A DNA stretch of 64,000 nucleotides from Rutpela maculata (lineage: Eukaryota > Arthropoda > Insecta > Coleoptera > Cerambycidae), in contig OW386285.2 in the NCBI GenBank assembly GCA_936432065.2, forward strand, positions 141,327,235-141,391,234. Reading direction: 5' to 3'. Under the pieces are notes generated by a model. That model did not search any database, was not told where the DNA came from, and saw nothing but the letters and a program-made list of their open reading frames with translations. Below are positions 1 through 14,109 of this stretch, piece by piece. Each line of letters starts with the position of its first letter. Within the stretch, counting starts at the first letter, position 1. The position numbers were made by a program, and so were the translations under genes.

Positions 1-2920
1 TTGAATTACATGATAGGATTCTTAGCATTTTAAAGAAAAAAAATATATTGAAAATATTTCAATCATTTATTTACATTTAGAAAGTAGGTATTTTCATAAT
101 AAATAAAAAAGTGTGTAAGTTGTGATTTGCATAATACCTAAATAATATTCTCTAAACATGATAAAAGCAAATAAATAAAAAATAATTAATTGTAAAAATA
201 AATCAAGAATAGGCTTGTAAATAATGAATGAATGTTTCTATACTCTACTGATGAGAACTAACGAGTACGAAAAAACTTGTACAACTTTTCTAGAGTTGAA
301 ATAGAATGTAAGGTTCAATAATTGTTTTGAATGACTGAATTTTAATAAATAATTTAAGTAGTTTAAATATTTTTTTTTCTTTAAAATGCCAGAAATCCTA
401 TCATGTAATTCAATACTTCGTCAGTATTAGCTAGAAGAGTAGTTGTTTTGATTGGTTTTCCAATAATGAGTGTTTTAAAGTGTTTTCCTAAGTAGTATAT
501 TAGCGTGACCCGATTAAGGTACCAATATACAGAAAGTAAATAATTTCATATTAAATAAAAAAGTGTGATGACTAAATGTAAATAAATGATTGAAATATTT
601 TCAATATATTTTTTTTCTTTAAAATGCTAAGAATCCTATCATGCAATTCAATACTTCGTCAGTATTAGCTAGAAGAGTAGTTGTTTTGATTGGTTCTCCA
701 ATAATGAGTGTTTTAAAGTATTTACCTAACTAGTATATTAGCGTGCCCAGATTAGGGCAACAATATACAGAAAGTAGGTATTTTCATAATAAATAAAAAA
801 GTGTGTAAGTTGTGATTTGCATAATACCTAAATAATATTCTCTAAACATGATAAAAGCAAATAAATAAAAAATAATTAATTGTAAAAAATAAATCAAGAA
901 TAGGCTTGTAAATAATGAATGAATGTTTCTATACTCTACTGATGAGAACTAACGAGTTCGAAAAAACTTGTACAACTTTTCTAGAGTTGAAATAGAATGT
1001 AAGGTTCAATAATTGTTTTGAATGACTGAATTTTAATAAATAATTTAAGTAGTTTAAATATTTTTTTTTCTTTAAAATGCCAGGAATCCTATCATGTAAT
1101 TCAATACTTCGTCAGTATTAGCTAGAAGAGTAGTTGTTTTGATTGGTTTTCCAATAATGAGTGTTTTAAAGTGTTTTCCTAAGTAGTATATTAGCGTGAC
1201 CCGATTAAGGTACCAATATACAGAAAGTAAATAATTTCATATTAAATAAAAAAGTGTGATGACTAAATGTAAATAAATGATTGAAATATTTTCAATATAT
1301 TTTTTTTCTTTAAAATGCTAAGAATCCTATCATGTAATTCAATACTTCGTCAGTATTAGCTAGAAGAGTAGTTGTTTTGATTGGTTCTCCAATAATGAGT
1401 GTTTTAAAGTATTTACCTAACTAGTATATTAGCGTGCCCAGATTAGGGCAACAATATACAGAAAGTAGGTATTTTCATAATAAATAAAAAAGTGTGTAAG
1501 TTGTGATTTGCATAATACCTAAATAATATTCTCTAAACATGATAAAAGCAAATAAATAAAAAATAATTAATTGTAAAAAATAAATCAAGAATAGGCTTGT
1601 AAATAATGAATGAATGTTTCTATACTCTACTGATGAGAACTAACGAGTTCGAAAAAACTTGTACAACTTTTCTAGAGTTGAAATAGAATGTAAGGTTCAA
1701 TAATTGTTTTGAATGACTGAATTTTAATAAATAATTTAAGTAGTTTAAATTTTTTTTTTTCTTTAAAATGCCAGGAATCCTATCATGTAATTCAATACTT
1801 CGTCAGTATTAGCTAGAAGAGTAGTTGTTTTGATTGGTTTTCCAATAATGAGTGTTTTAAAGTGTTTTCCTAAGTAGTATATTAGCGTGACCCGATTAAG
1901 GTACCAATATACAGAAAGTAAATAATTTCATATTAAATAAAAAAGTGTGATGACTAAATGTAAATAAATGATTGAAATATTTTCAATATATTTTTTTTCT
2001 TTAAAATGCTAAGAATCCTATCATGTAATTCAATACTTCGTCAGTATTAGCTAGAAGAGTAGTTGTTTTGATTGGTTCTCCAATAATGAGTGTTTTAAAG
2101 TATTTACCTAACTAGTATATTAGCGTGCCCAGATTAGGGCAACAATATACAGAAAGTAGGTATTTTCATAATAAATAAAAAAGTGTGTAAGTTGTGATTT
2201 GCATAATACCTAAATAATATTCTCTAAACATGATAAAAGCAAATAAATAAAAAATAATTAATTGTAAAAAATAAATCAAGAATAGGCTTGTAAATAATGA
2301 ATGAATGTTTCTATACTCTACTGATGAGAACTAACGAGTTCGAAAAAACTTGTACAACTTTTCTAGAGTTGAAATAGAATGTAAGGTTCAATAATTGTTT
2401 TGAATGACTGAATTTTAATAAATAATTTAAGTAGTTTAAATTTTTTTTTTTCTTTAAAATGCCAGGAATCCTATCATGTAATTCAATACTTCGTCAGTAT
2501 TAGCTAGAAGAGTAGTTGTTTTGATTGGTTTTCCAATAATGAGTGTTTTAAAGTGTTTTCCTAAGTAGTATATTAGCGTGACCCGATTAAGGTACCAATA
2601 TACAGAAAGTAAATAATTTCATATTAAATAAAAAAGTGTGATGACTAAATGTAAATAAATGATTGAAATATTTTCAATATATTTTTTTTTCTTTAAAATA
2701 CTAAGAATCCTATAATGTAATTCAATACTTCGTCAGTATTAGCTAGAAGAGTAGTTGTTTTGATTGGTTCTCCAATAATGAGTGTTTTAAAGTATTTACC
2801 TAACTAGTATATTAGCGTGCCCAGATTAGGGCAACAATATACAGAAAGTAGGTATTTTCATAATAAATAAAAAAGTGCGTAAGTTGTGATTTGCATAATA
2901 CCTAAATAATATTCTCTAAA
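1..2920. repeat. 691-bp higher-order tandem satellite
   Basis: The motif CAATACTTCG recurs ending at 420, 658, 1111, 1349, 1802, 2040, 2493 and 2732. This is a 691-bp period (last step 692) made of two related subunits offset by 238 and 453 bp. Each subunit carries a similar block of about 130 bp (TACTTCGTCAGTATTAGC onward). Copies are almost identical, so the array is young or homogenised. It ends near 2920, inside a unit. Bases 1-80 are an inverted copy of about 565-649, so the left edge is an inverted junction. The end sequence TTGAATTACATGATAGGATT also appears inverted near 393-412, which suggests the unit derives from a MITE-like element with inverted ends. Confidence 0.93.
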
Positions 2921-3179
2921 CTTTAAGAAAATGGTTTAAAAGAAGATTTTTTTCTTAATACCATTGTAAATTATATGCAAAAACCTACATTTAAAAAAAT
3001 AAATTGTACTCCTATGAGTCGATGTACTTATACAATAAGCGATTGAAATTTCGAAATCTTTTTTTATTGTTAGCTGTTTAAATAAATAGCTTGCTCTAAA
3101 ATTTAGTAGGAAGATTCAGTTCAATAAAAGGCATAGTTCCATCAACTTTCGTTAAAATTGATGGATTATTACATTCATA

Positions 3180-4905
3180 ATCATCATTTTGGCGTTACAG
3201 CCCTTCGTGGGTCTTAGCCTCCTCTAAAATTTGTATCCAGTCATCCCTCTCCAACGCCAGTCTTCTCCATGCCCTTACTCCTATACCATTTAAATCGGCA
3301 TCTATATTGTCTAGGAGCCGCATTCGGGATCTTCCCCTTAGTTGTCCTACAGGCTTATCCAGTAAAGCCTTCCCAGTGGAATCATTTGCCTCCATCCTCG
3401 TAATATGACCAACCCATCACAGACGACCGAGTTTAATTGTTTTAATTATATCCGGACCCTGAAATAGTCTGTACAGTTCGAAGTTGTACCTTTTTCTCCA
3501 CCATCCATTTTCTTCAACAGCCCCATATATTCTCCTTAGTACTTTTCTCTTGAAACATGCCAAGATCGCCTCGTCTCGTCACTCTTAGTAAGTGTCCATG
3601 TTTCGGAGCCGTATATTAGCACCGACTTTATTAATATTAAGGTTTTATACAGTTTACACGCTGTACTTCTGGATATGTGGGATCTTAGTCGACTGGCAAG
3701 TCCAAAATAGCATCTGTTGGCCGGGAACTCTGCGTCTTATTTCGGCTGTAGTGTCATTTTGACTGTTAATCAATGAGCCGAGCACTTCCGACGATGCCAT
3801 CAGGTATTTGGTTTTACTAGTGTTAATTACTAGCCCCATTTCCTCTGCTGCCTCTTTCAGTGCTATATATGCTTCTTTAACTGCTGCTTCAGACCTGTCT
3901 ATGATATCGATGTCATCTGCATAGGCCAAGATTTGGATGGATTTGTTATATATTATCCCTGTATGGCTTTTTCGAGGGCTAAATTAAATAAGGTGCAGGA
4001 GAGTGCGTCTCCTTATCGTAGTGTATTGGACGTTTTAAAGGGTTCTGGCAAATTGCCTTCTATGCTTACCCTGCATGCCACTTTTTCCATCGTCATATAT
4101 TCATAGAGTTTCTCTCTATTTATGCTATCATACGCGGCCTTGAAGTCGACACAAATATGGTGGGTGTAGATTCCAGATTCATGCGTTTTCTTTAGGATTT
4201 GACGGAGTATTTGGTGTATTGTTGACTTGGGACAGCGAAATCCGGCTTGGTACCTTCCTATTTTTCTTTCCGCATAGGGTTTAAGTCGGTTGCAAAGGTA
4301 TTGTCGAAAATACTTTGTACGCAGTATTCAATAGGGTGATTCCTCGATAGTTTGAATACTCCAGTGTGTCGCCCTTTTTGTAGGTAATACATAGTATACC
4401 TACATTCCATTCCACTGGTAGGGTTCTTTGTCTCCAAATATCTCTAAAAAGTGTTTGCAAGACAGTTATTAGTTCTTCGCCATCTTTGAGAAGTTCCGCA
4501 GGCAGATTGTCGCTTCCAGGTGATTTATTTTTTGTCAAATTTTTTATGGCTTCTCTGATTTCTTCTGCGGTTGGCGACTCCTAATTTTCAAAATCTTCCA
4601 TCCCTTCCTCCAAGTGTCGGGCTTTCTGTATTTGTGGGGTTGGTCCAGTACCTTCTGTGTTCAGTATAGAAATAAAGTGTTCTACTCAGCGGCTTAGCAA
4701 CCCCCTTCTACAGCTCAACAATTCTCCATTAATGCTCTTGCACTGCGATGTTTTTGGTTTAATGCTGTTCCTTGCAATGTTTACTTTTCTATAAAATTTC
4801 CTGTATTCCTATTTCCTGTTGAGGTTTTCTATATTTCTCAGTTCTTGGTTCAATTTTTTAGTTTTTTTAGTGGTCTAGTTTTGTTCGAAATTTAATTGAA
4901 AACAA
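3180..4905 (-). pseudogene. RTE-like non-LTR retrotransposon remnant (reverse transcriptase to 3' end)
   Basis: The minus strand encodes, in broken frames, an endonuclease-RT linker, RT fingers (KNKSPGSDNLPAELLKDG, NYRGITLLNTAYK, 4538-4281), RT palm with the catalytic AYADD box (3929-3654), and a typical C-terminus (GRSRMRLLDN, WRRLALERDDW, EEAKTHEGL) ending at a stop at 3195. The DNA just after the stop is rich in TGATGA-like steps, as at the simple-repeat 3' ends of RTE-type elements. Several frameshifts and stops are visible, including a TGA just upstream of 3395 inside a GRL-WVGH motif. It is not functional. Clade assignment is from motif memory; a related clade is possible. Confidence 0.85.
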
Positions 4906-7900
4906 TTTGATACTTTTGTTTTGTGGATAAAATTACTAGGACCGAAGACAATAAGAAAAATAACAAAAAAATTCATTGTTGAAATAAAAATTGTTTACAT
5001 TTTACAAGACGCAATGGACCGAAATCATCCAACACTTGTTGTGATACCTAGAACAAATTAAAACAATAAAATCGCTGCAGCCAGAGAATTCCTTATTCAC
5101 CCATCTTGATGTTTAATTTGACCACCCTATATAGTTTAAGTAAAAATCATGAAAAGTGGTAACAATAAAAAGCAACTGAGTGAAACAATTTTTATTTTAT
5201 ATTCTAATAACGTAGAGAACATGTACAATGACAAAAAAACTGCAGCGTGCAGAGCCTTTATGCCAACTGAAAATGTATAAATTATCTTAAAAAAATACGA
5301 CCAAAAATACGATTGTTTTCATCATTTATATACATTTATAGTTATTTTTATTTTCACAGAACATATATAAATATATTTATAAATCTGTACTTTTTTATTC
5401 ACAGTAATTTACATCTATAACATATAAAAGTTTTACATAGAGGAAACATATATTTCACAAATAATGTCATTTTAACTGTGTGTCTACAAATCTGTTTTTA
5501 TAATACGGATAAAAGGAAACGTTTTCCGAATATCGAATAATAATAATATCAAAGGAAATATTTAAAACCGAATTTCTTTCATGATTCTTCTAGATTGGAT
5601 AAACATCCAAATTTTATGTTCGCTGAATTTCAAAATACTTTTCCATTGCTACAAATATGTATCGCCTTGAAACCTCCCAAACGAGTTATATATGGGTAGT
5701 AAAATAAGAATACGGACTTCATCTCGTAGTCCACATAAATTGAAAAGAAAGAAAGAAGAAGCAGAGAAAAGAAAAACACAAGGAAAAATGTATAGAGGTA
5801 CTTTGAAGATATATTCTTGATAGGGGTGGGAATAAATATCTGAAGGCTTCCTATCTGACCAGACAGTTATTCCCTTTTTAAGAGAAAAATCATGCAATAG
5901 GAATCCGGAACTAGTGTTTCACCCACGTCTTTTAAATGTTTCATCTCACAGTAGAATTGTACAGGAACAAGAATGTTGTGAATCTAATTTTCTATGAATC
6001 GATTATTCTTACCAGTTTTCATTCAATCGAAGCGCGAAATAATGCTACTTCGGTAATGGTTTCGTAGATATAACTTTGAGGAGATCCAGTGGTTTATTCA
6101 AAATTCATTTTATTGGTTTGCCTGTTTCTTCTTCTTCCTCAATGATCATACCAAAATACCTTAAAAAATTGCTCCAAACATCTGTCCCAATGATGCGATT
6201 GTAATGAAACTCGTAAAGCTGAAAATAATAGGATATTTTTCGTGAAATGCGTGGTAAGGCATTTGAAACTGCGCGTTTCAAACTACGTCCTGGCTTCGTG
6301 CTTTGTTACATGAAAACTAATAGAAAACGCTTGTTGACTCATATATTTTTTTCATAATATATTCTGCAACCAAAAATATACTATATCATGTTGTTTTCAA
6401 TATTTACGAAATAAATTAAGAGGATACTAGTTGCTCAAAGTAGACATATTTTAAAAAATAAATAAAGCGTTTTTATATATTTCCCAATTTCTAAGCGTTA
6501 ACTTACGCATTTTGAAGTATTTTTGTATTACTTGTTTTCCTAATTATAAACTTGCCTTTTAACCCCAAAACTCGGGATAAAATTAGTAATGAATTTTAAA
6601 ATTCTATGTGATCCAACCATCGATTTACACCAGGAAAATGGGTACTACTTCGGGAGCACAATTTTTTATAAAAATGGCACTAAAAGTAGCTGTAGTTGTT
6701 TTTCTTTGGAGCTATTCCTTAAAGGGAAAATCTTGCCAAACTATTGTATCGATTATAATAAAATTAGGAGAGTATACACAGTAATAGTCTCAATCTTCTA
6801 TAGATGGGTTGTAATCTAGACAAGAACAGTATCAATTTGAATTTTCTTAAATGTATACTATTCTTAATCTTTATTGAGTATTTTGCAACATCTGTAAAAA
6901 TTTAATGAAAAACCTCTGCGCCAAGTGGATCAGACAGTAATTCATTATTTAATAGTTCTGCTTACAAAAAATATATAAACTATGGCAAAATGTTAAATAA
7001 ATTATCATATAATTAAAAATTAAAGTTGTTAACATTTCGGCAGTCACTTTTCGTTTTATTTTTACCAAAAGTGGTACATTTAAAAACAGATGTGTAGACT
7101 GACACAGGGAACAATCTTACTTATTTAATATTAATAATATTTTTTGTAATATTTTTAAACAATTCTCTGATGAAGTATATTACCTATAAAAAGAGTATTT
7201 CAAAGGCAATGGGGAAAGTGTATTGAAGATTTACTTTACTTTAATAGAAATGCTTATTGATGTGTTTAAAAAATGAGCTAGTTAATTAAGGCGAGTTGCG
7301 CGAATCTGGCTTAACTAAGGATTATGTAAAAAGAAACCAAGCACAGAAAACACAGAAAATTAGGTTTATTCCGCTAAGCAAATACATTTTAGGTATACAC
7401 ACGCAAATTAGGAAAGAGAGAAGAAAATAATTATAAAAAAATTATATTTGGAAGGTTTACTCTCGATAGGGGTCAAAAATTATCCCCGGGAAGAAGCTCA
7501 CGCTGTTTTGTCGCCTATATCTCTGGAATTGTTAGAAGATATTGGTCTGTGTTCCTGTATAATAAAATTCCACTCCGTATCGAGAATGTATCGACAAGAT
7601 ATAAGCTTTTTTAATTGTATTCTCCTACTTGCTTTTTTGCGTGAAATAGTATTATTTCATGAAATAAAGTATAATTATTAAAGTTTTGTGAATGTGTACA
7701 CTTTTTACATAACTCCATTCAACTCTAAATCTATTTTAAAACCCAAGGATACAATTGTACAACAATCGTAATAGAGGAGTATAAACTAGACTGCCTTCAG
7801 AAATATAAAACTGTAGATTTTCAATACACTATTTAGCATTATAAGGTAGTTTTTAGTGCACTTATTCATATATTTCTAAGTTAATTTATTTACTTATCAT

Positions 7901-8404
7901 AAGACTTTTAACATTTTAGCTAATTTTATAATTAAAATCAATTTATTATTGCAAACAAGCAATGACTAGTATGGCACTTCAGGCCAAATTCGGCAGTGTT
8001 CACGCATATTTTTTACATACGCCCTTACCATTATTTTTACACTTAAAAACATTACAATAATTAGGAATTGTTTAGCAACAATATTTCAAGACCGACCAAG
8101 AAAATCTGATACATAAATTTGAACACAAACCACATATATACTTTTTAATTGTTTGAAAATAAAAGCCAAGTAAAAATATGTCATTTGTAGTTACTTAAAT
8201 AGTTTGTATAGGAAATTGTATGATGACTTGCCTTAGTGTCTACTTTCTCATAAAAAACCATAGAAATAATTTTAATAAAATATTCCTATATAAAATTAGA
8301 GAATTAAAATATATGATATCATAATCAAAGTTTTATTTATTGTAGAAAATAATGTTTGTGTTAAGAACTGGTATTTTTGTTATTGTAAAAATTTTGAAAG
8401 TAAA
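4906..8404. other. AT-rich intergenic DNA, no gene recognised
   Basis: Only short open frames occur here (for example 5897-5649 on minus and 6589-6819 and 7448-7681 on plus). None has recognisable motifs, plausible splice context or codon regularity. I see no RNA gene or clear mobile element. Confidence 0.5.
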
Positions 8405-9515
8405 CGTATTTTTTCGACGACTGTTTAAAAAAAATGTGATCTTTATTAATTTTTGTGCATAAAACATGTGTTTATAATAATAGTGAAAACAAGTAAAAAG
8501 TGTGAAGATAAGTAACATTATTTCACAATTGTATGTAGCCGAATGATAAATTGACAATAGTCGTAAAAAATATATTATGAAATGCATACAGTGTTTTTCA
8601 CCCATGGGATTGCGATTCGTGAAAAAAGTACTACTTTAAGCATTTGTTACATAATATTAATTTTTCTACCCAAATACTTTAATTCGTTTATTAGACATTC
8701 CCTACCTGTATTTTAATGAGATTCATTAAGATACAAATTTTCCATTAAGATACAAGTTTATAACTAATTGAAACGCGAAACACAGCAATATTCTGTCAAT
8801 ATCAATTATTGTCTTGAACATCTGACAGATCTAAAATTTATTAATTTTGACAAGTCATACTTACTGTTTACCTAGCAAATTTTCAAACTTTGTGCTTCTT
8901 GCCATTAAAATCAGTGAACATGTGTGATAGTGAAAGTGAAATTGAAATAATAATCCATAATATTTCATAAGTTTGGTTTTCATAATATTTCCTAAATTGT
9001 AATCTATGATTAATAAATTTCAGGAATAAAGTGTTAATTTTCTATTATAACGTCGTAGAGAAAATAGTGTATGCAACTCATATTTAATGGCTATTAAATG
9101 ATCGTTGCATAATATACTATTATGGAACAAGTGCATAAACTGGTACTTTTCTTCGCGAATGTGAAGTTTGACAATCCCATGGGTAGAAAAGGCACCTTAT
9201 GCATGAGTTTCATATAATATTTCTTTTACGACTGTCCTTAATTTTCATATTTCTTCATATTTAAATAATTATATTTCAAAATTAATTTAAACGTCACAAC
9301 GCAAATCCATAATTTGATATTTCTAAAATGAAGATCGTGAGACAACTTCAGTTGTTTTCAATGTACTCTTAGACTCGGCTACACACAAATGTGAAATAAT
9401 GTTACTTTTTTTTTACTTTTTATTTTTTTCACTATTACCATAAAGATATGTTTTACGCACAAAGAAATAATGAAGAAACCTACAATTTTTTTAAAAAGTC
9501 GAAGAAAAAGTACTA
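8405..9515. repeat. Foldback inverted repeat, arms about 260 bp
   Basis: The left arm (about 8405-8665) and the right arm (about 9115-9515) are reverse complements with scattered changes. Shared blocks include CCCATGGGATTG (8602 and 9175), GTAACATTATTTCACA and TTTTTGTGCATAAAACAT. The right arm has about 130 extra bases (about 9245-9370). The spacer of about 450 bp carries no ORF. This could be a MITE-like foldback element; no target duplication was identified. Confidence 0.75.
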
Positions 9516-10818
9516 TTATGACTTTCTTACAGTCTAAAGTAGCATCACAAGGTGAGCGTGATAAAAAATTAATATTTTAATTTTGGTCAATCCAAAAAAT
9601 ACTTCTTTACATTATTAGTAGCCAGATTTTTGTATATTTAGGTACCTCATTTATATTATGTAACATAAGTAGCGTATAGACATATGTCTTAAATGATGAC
9701 ATACAATTTTAAGAAATAGGGAAAGTTCAATATCAAGTACCAAGAAAATAGAGCTCTGTATCCAAGTTGAAACTCTGGGTAATCCCATTGTTTAATATTA
9801 CCATTGGCATCTTTTACTTGACTTTTGTTGCCGAGAATTTAATAATTGAACTTGTATGAATGATTATATCCTGCTTTAATATTCATTTCTTGGTCTTCTA
9901 TGCATTTAGATCTTATTCTTGTACAAAAATTCTTATAATGCAGAATACTTACACAATATACCTAGCTCGAATTTTTTTATTAATATATAATAATTTCATA
10001 TACTATGATTAATATAAATAATTTATAGTACAAATTCAATTACCTTCCATTTTAGTAGGAATATTTTAATTTAACATTAATTAATAATATAACTTATTAG
10101 GATATGTTTTCTAATTTTATTGAAGTGTAGAATACATTATTCATATTTTAATTTTAAGGTAAGGTAATTAGTAATTATATAGATTAACAAACACCAACAT
10201 GAAAACATTGTTGGTTAACACTGTACCCGGTAGTATGGAAGATAAAATAATGAGTATTAATTAACTCTTATTAAATAGTACCTTTTGTTGGTTGTTTGGA
10301 CTTGCTATTTTTTATATACTTAATATATTTCAAAAAGTGTTTTTATTTTTTGTACTAAAATTCATTAAAACTAAAAGTATTTGTTTACTTAGTAATAATA
10401 AGTAGGAGAGTTTTATCTCCGAACCTCACAAAACTTTCCAAATTTCATACAGGGAGTTACATTTTGTAATAATTCATAACATCAGAAATATGATCAGTAC
10501 TGGCCAACACATTAATAATTCAGGATATTTCCTATAAAGATATGATAATACCCACTTATTTTCAATGAACAAAAAAAATTAAAATAAGTATAATAAAATG
10601 CGTAAAAATGTTCTTTTTAAGGAGAAGAATTTAAAAAAATGTTGACCTTCAGTTCTAATTTTAATATTTCTCACACCGAAACTATGCTAGCATGTTAAAC
10701 ATATGACACATGAGTATTTTAAAGAATGTGTTTTTGTTGTTCTCCAAAAAAACAATACCCTGTATATGTATTTTTCTATTTTAAGATGTAATTATTAGTA
10801 CCTATTTCACATTAGAAG

Positions 10819-10854
<36 letters not shown>

Positions 10855-10970
10855 CTTAAACTCTATAGCGCAAAGTCAATGATTCTAATGCTTTAAATGA
10901 TAGATAATGAGAATTTAAATACATTTTTTTACCTTCATTAACAGCATTGTAAAAAAAAATTGTGAAAAGG
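9516..10970. other. AT-rich intergenic DNA with an (AT)n microsatellite
   Basis: No coding region is recognised. An uninterrupted (AT)n run of about 16 units lies at 10820-10852. Confidence 0.55.
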
Positions 10971-11452
10971 GCGTGAATAATAATGATTTATCTGCGGGCA
11001 TTAAATCGCATATATGACTCAAGAAACGAAACCCGCAGGGGCCGGTGGCGCATCTATTTATAAGGTCACAGGGGGAACTCTCTGCTACCTACGTAGAGGG
11101 CTTCAATAATAGTGGTCGTTACCTTTGTACCTGTGTACCTGAAATTGTGTGTCTATCTGTCATTACGTGTAGGAAAATTATTGCTAAAAACCTGCGGTCT
11201 AAACCTCATAGAATATAATCGCGGGTGGGTTTTCGGAATCTTATCTCCCTCGTGTTTATTTTCCAAGAGGTCGGACGGGTATGTATTTGATTTATCTGTA
11301 TTTGACTTAAGCGATAACGACAGTTGGTTTAGGGTGTTGGAAGAGGTAGTAGATCGTCTCATTTCAAAGATGGGCCGACTTTGATGAATTTATGCTTTCT
11401 AGACGTGTTATCATCACCCCATTCGCTATATTACGAGATAATTCAGATCTTC
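10971..11452. other. GC-richer unassigned block with TATA-like sequence
   Basis: Around 11035-11110 the composition changes, and TATTTATAAGG (about 11055) sits upstream of a less AT-rich stretch. A 90-codon open frame follows on plus (11112-11384) and another on minus (11362-11153), but neither has a recognisable motif. It may be a retroelement promoter or end fragment. I cannot assign it. Confidence 0.25.
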
Positions 11453-11914
11453 TCATTTCTTATGAGAAAAATGTTTGAACCGCATCTCTAATTTTATATA
11501 TTGTACCTTAGTTAGCAACAATTCAATTGTTTGAGTTTGAGAACAAGCATCTAAGGTGATCGCTAGATATTTCAGACAGTTTTGTGTTCGATAATTATAT
11601 TGTTTATTATTATTTTTTGTATTTTTTATATTTGTGTATTCCCTTGAGAAAGTTATTGTTTCTGTTTCAGCTTCTATAATTTTTATTTTCCTCGTGTTAT
11701 ATAATAACTCTGAGATTTTGAAGAGACAATAACGAATCTTTTGTATGGCGGTTTCAGCATAGAAGGATGATTGACCAAAAATGGCAATATCGTCGGTATA
11801 TAAAAGTATGTTGGTATTATAATGGGAGGGAATTTCAGAGAACAGAGGAGAGAATGATTCCTTGAAGGACACCTGCCAATAATCATTTAATGGTGAAGAG
11901 TGAGCCGTCCACAC
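11453..11914 (-). pseudogene. LINE reverse transcriptase fragment
   Basis: A 153-codon open frame contains a degenerate RT palm: LLYTDDIAIFG stands where YADD is usual, followed by a helix region and a KYLAITLDACS block resembling the KYLG(V/I)xLD motif of jockey/I-type RTs. Everything N-terminal and the thumb are missing. It is a short decayed insertion; the clade is uncertain. Confidence 0.65.
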
Positions 11915-13879
11915 TTACCACCATATGGCACGTGCCTATATAGTGTCAAATAAACATCTATACTGGTAGTGTACTGGCCTTAAGCTGACTCTGATACCCA
12001 TATTGGGTGACCACTGGCCACATAGTATTTATCAAATTGTTTGCATGTAGAACAAGTCCAATATAGAGCAAGATCTGGAGTACTTGTCTGCCAAAAATTA
12101 TGTGGACATGCAATAGGTATGGTAACAGATATCACGATGTTAAGTGAACAACATAGTTTGATGTGAGAAAGCCATTAGATTAATTTAATAATCCATATGT
12201 AATTGATCCAAATACACTGACGTCCGCATTTTAAATATGACATCATTTTATCTGTCAAATGTCGCAGTTTTGGAAAGCCTGATAGGTTGCGTTCACCGTA
12301 AGGAATTTGACAGAGATTGAAGGACGCAAAACTTCAATCTTTGTACTTCAGCAAAAAAACATTTAACAATAAGGCAACTTTACAAAAATGAAATAGAAAT
12401 ATTGAAGTTGTATTCGTACTCCTTAGAGGAATGAACCAATTAAATTCACTCAGTCCATGTCGCCCAATATTGGGGCGCCCAAGAATATTGGGGCAATGTA
12501 CTCCAATCTCCGCCGAATTACATATTCACGCGTGCGTCCTATTCTCCTGATTATTTACCCTAGAAAATGACATTTTGAAAGCTTATAATACAAAAGTAGC
12601 AGTTAGTGTATTTGAACATATTACCTATACACCAAATAATACTACAAAGTGTAAGAACCTGTATAAAAAGTTGAATATGAAAAAGTGGAATGAGTGAGTA
12701 CATTTTTTTTATATCAGATTGTGATGGCAGTCTCATTTGAACAATAATAAAATTCTCGTTCGTACAACGTTTTTATTTACTCAGTGAATCTTTAAAATTC
12801 AATTCATTTATTTACTTATAAAAAGGTAAATAAACCAGTGTTGACGTTCACAAGGCAACCATCTGCTTAAAGTAGTAAATAAAGCAGATATGCAATTCCA
12901 TTTTATCTATGTGTCTTAAAGTAGCTCAGCAAAAGTTACAAACAAAAGAACTTATAACTACAGAAAGCTGTAAATCCTTTCTAGTGGAGCCATTAAATGA
13001 AAGAAAAACGACTATTTGTTAAAGAATATTGCCACTTTAGTGGTACATATTAGGAATACCCTAATATAAATAATTAATTTCAAAGGAGCGTCACCTTCAG
13101 ATACCATTTGGATCCAATATGGCGGATGGTTTCTAATAATCATTTCAAGCGACTTTTTTGCGGCTGACTAGTATGGTGAATATAAACCAACTCTGTCACA
13201 CCAATCTCAAGATTCAATATCTGGTAAAGAAGAATGGTTGTTCTCGTACATAGCCTCTTTGGTACGTGAATCTCTGAATCGCATTTTTGTTTGCCCAATT
13301 CTTCAGCTATCTGTTCTACAGTTATGTCTACAAAGTAAATAAATTCACCACAAAATCGCTTCCAACAATTTCCTGAAAATAGCGGCCAACTCGGATCCAA
13401 AAGGTACCTGAAGGTGGGTGGGTGGCTGTCCTTCGAAAAACATTCCTTACAGAAATGCTTGTATGTACCAAAGAGCAATATTCTTTAACGTATTACCGTT
13501 TTGGATCTATTTTTTGCCTCTTACTCTTCTATTATTCGAGTATTTAAGTACCCTGGAATATTCGTATTATTCCAATAATCTATCTAATAAAAAAAAATAC
13601 TCGATTTACAAAAAAAGTATTCCTAATTTTGTTAACAAATTATCTAATAATAAAATTTTGATTTTTCATCATTGACCTTAATTATCAAGTCATTTGTTAA
13701 TCACAGTTTTTATAAATATGTAATGACACATCGTTTACAAATAATGCTTTCAATTTAAATTATAATCATTAAAATGTTAAAAATTAAACAATTAGTCGAT
13801 AATTAAGGTCAGCTCAAATTATCCTTAAAACGATACCCACAATTCAAAGTTTTTTCTTCGAAATTTATAGAATACGCCT
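11915..13879. other. No gene recognised; 3' flank of the Ly6-like gene
   Basis: This stretch lies downstream of the Ly6 stop codon on the minus strand, so its right end should contain that gene's 3' UTR. I could not fix a poly(A) signal. The open frame at 13478-13140 (minus) has no recognisable domain. Confidence 0.45.
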
Positions 13880-14109
13880 TTAAGATGAGAAACTATTTAA
13901 TAAACTTGTTATTGCTAGTGTAATTGATACAGTCATAATTATCCTAAATGTTGGACGTTGCATAGAATGGCCGGTGTTACATAATGATTTGGTGCAAGAA
14001 CAATAAACTGCTTCCACATCTTTTGTCCCTGTTCGCCTAAAACATTGTTTGTCGTCGTGATCATCTCTGATATATCCACAGCCTCGGATTATTCGTATTT
14101 TACCCTCAA
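13880..14109 (-). CDS. Ly6/uPAR-like GPI-anchored protein, last coding exon
   Basis: This is the terminal exon of a small secreted Ly6/uPAR (three-finger) protein. The acceptor is a pyrimidine tract plus ACAG directly before 14109. The exon starts in phase 1 and reads 76 codons to a TAA at 13882-13880. It supplies five cysteines in the order GCGY, KQCF, VYC, SCTK and LCNTG, ending with the diagnostic CN that closes a Ly6 domain. A hydrophobic stretch of about 15 residues (IIMTVSITLAITSLL) then runs almost to the C-terminus, as expected for a GPI-anchor signal. It joins in frame to the exon at 33703-33476 (codon G|TT), giving ten cysteines in total. Insect members act at the cell surface, for example in septate junctions or channel regulation. 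The exact orthologue is not known. The domain call is strong. Confidence 0.85.

Noticed and set aside
1..2920. CRISPR-like array
   Set aside because: The unit is 691 bp with homologous rather than unique interiors, and the DNA is eukaryotic; it is a satellite.
11112..11384. 90-codon plus-strand open frame near a TATA-like box
   Set aside because: No motif, and overlapping open frames on the other strand; noted only as an unassigned block.
13140..13478. 112-codon minus-strand open frame near the Ly6 3' end
   Set aside because: Not in the Ly6 frame or splice structure, no domain, probably chance.
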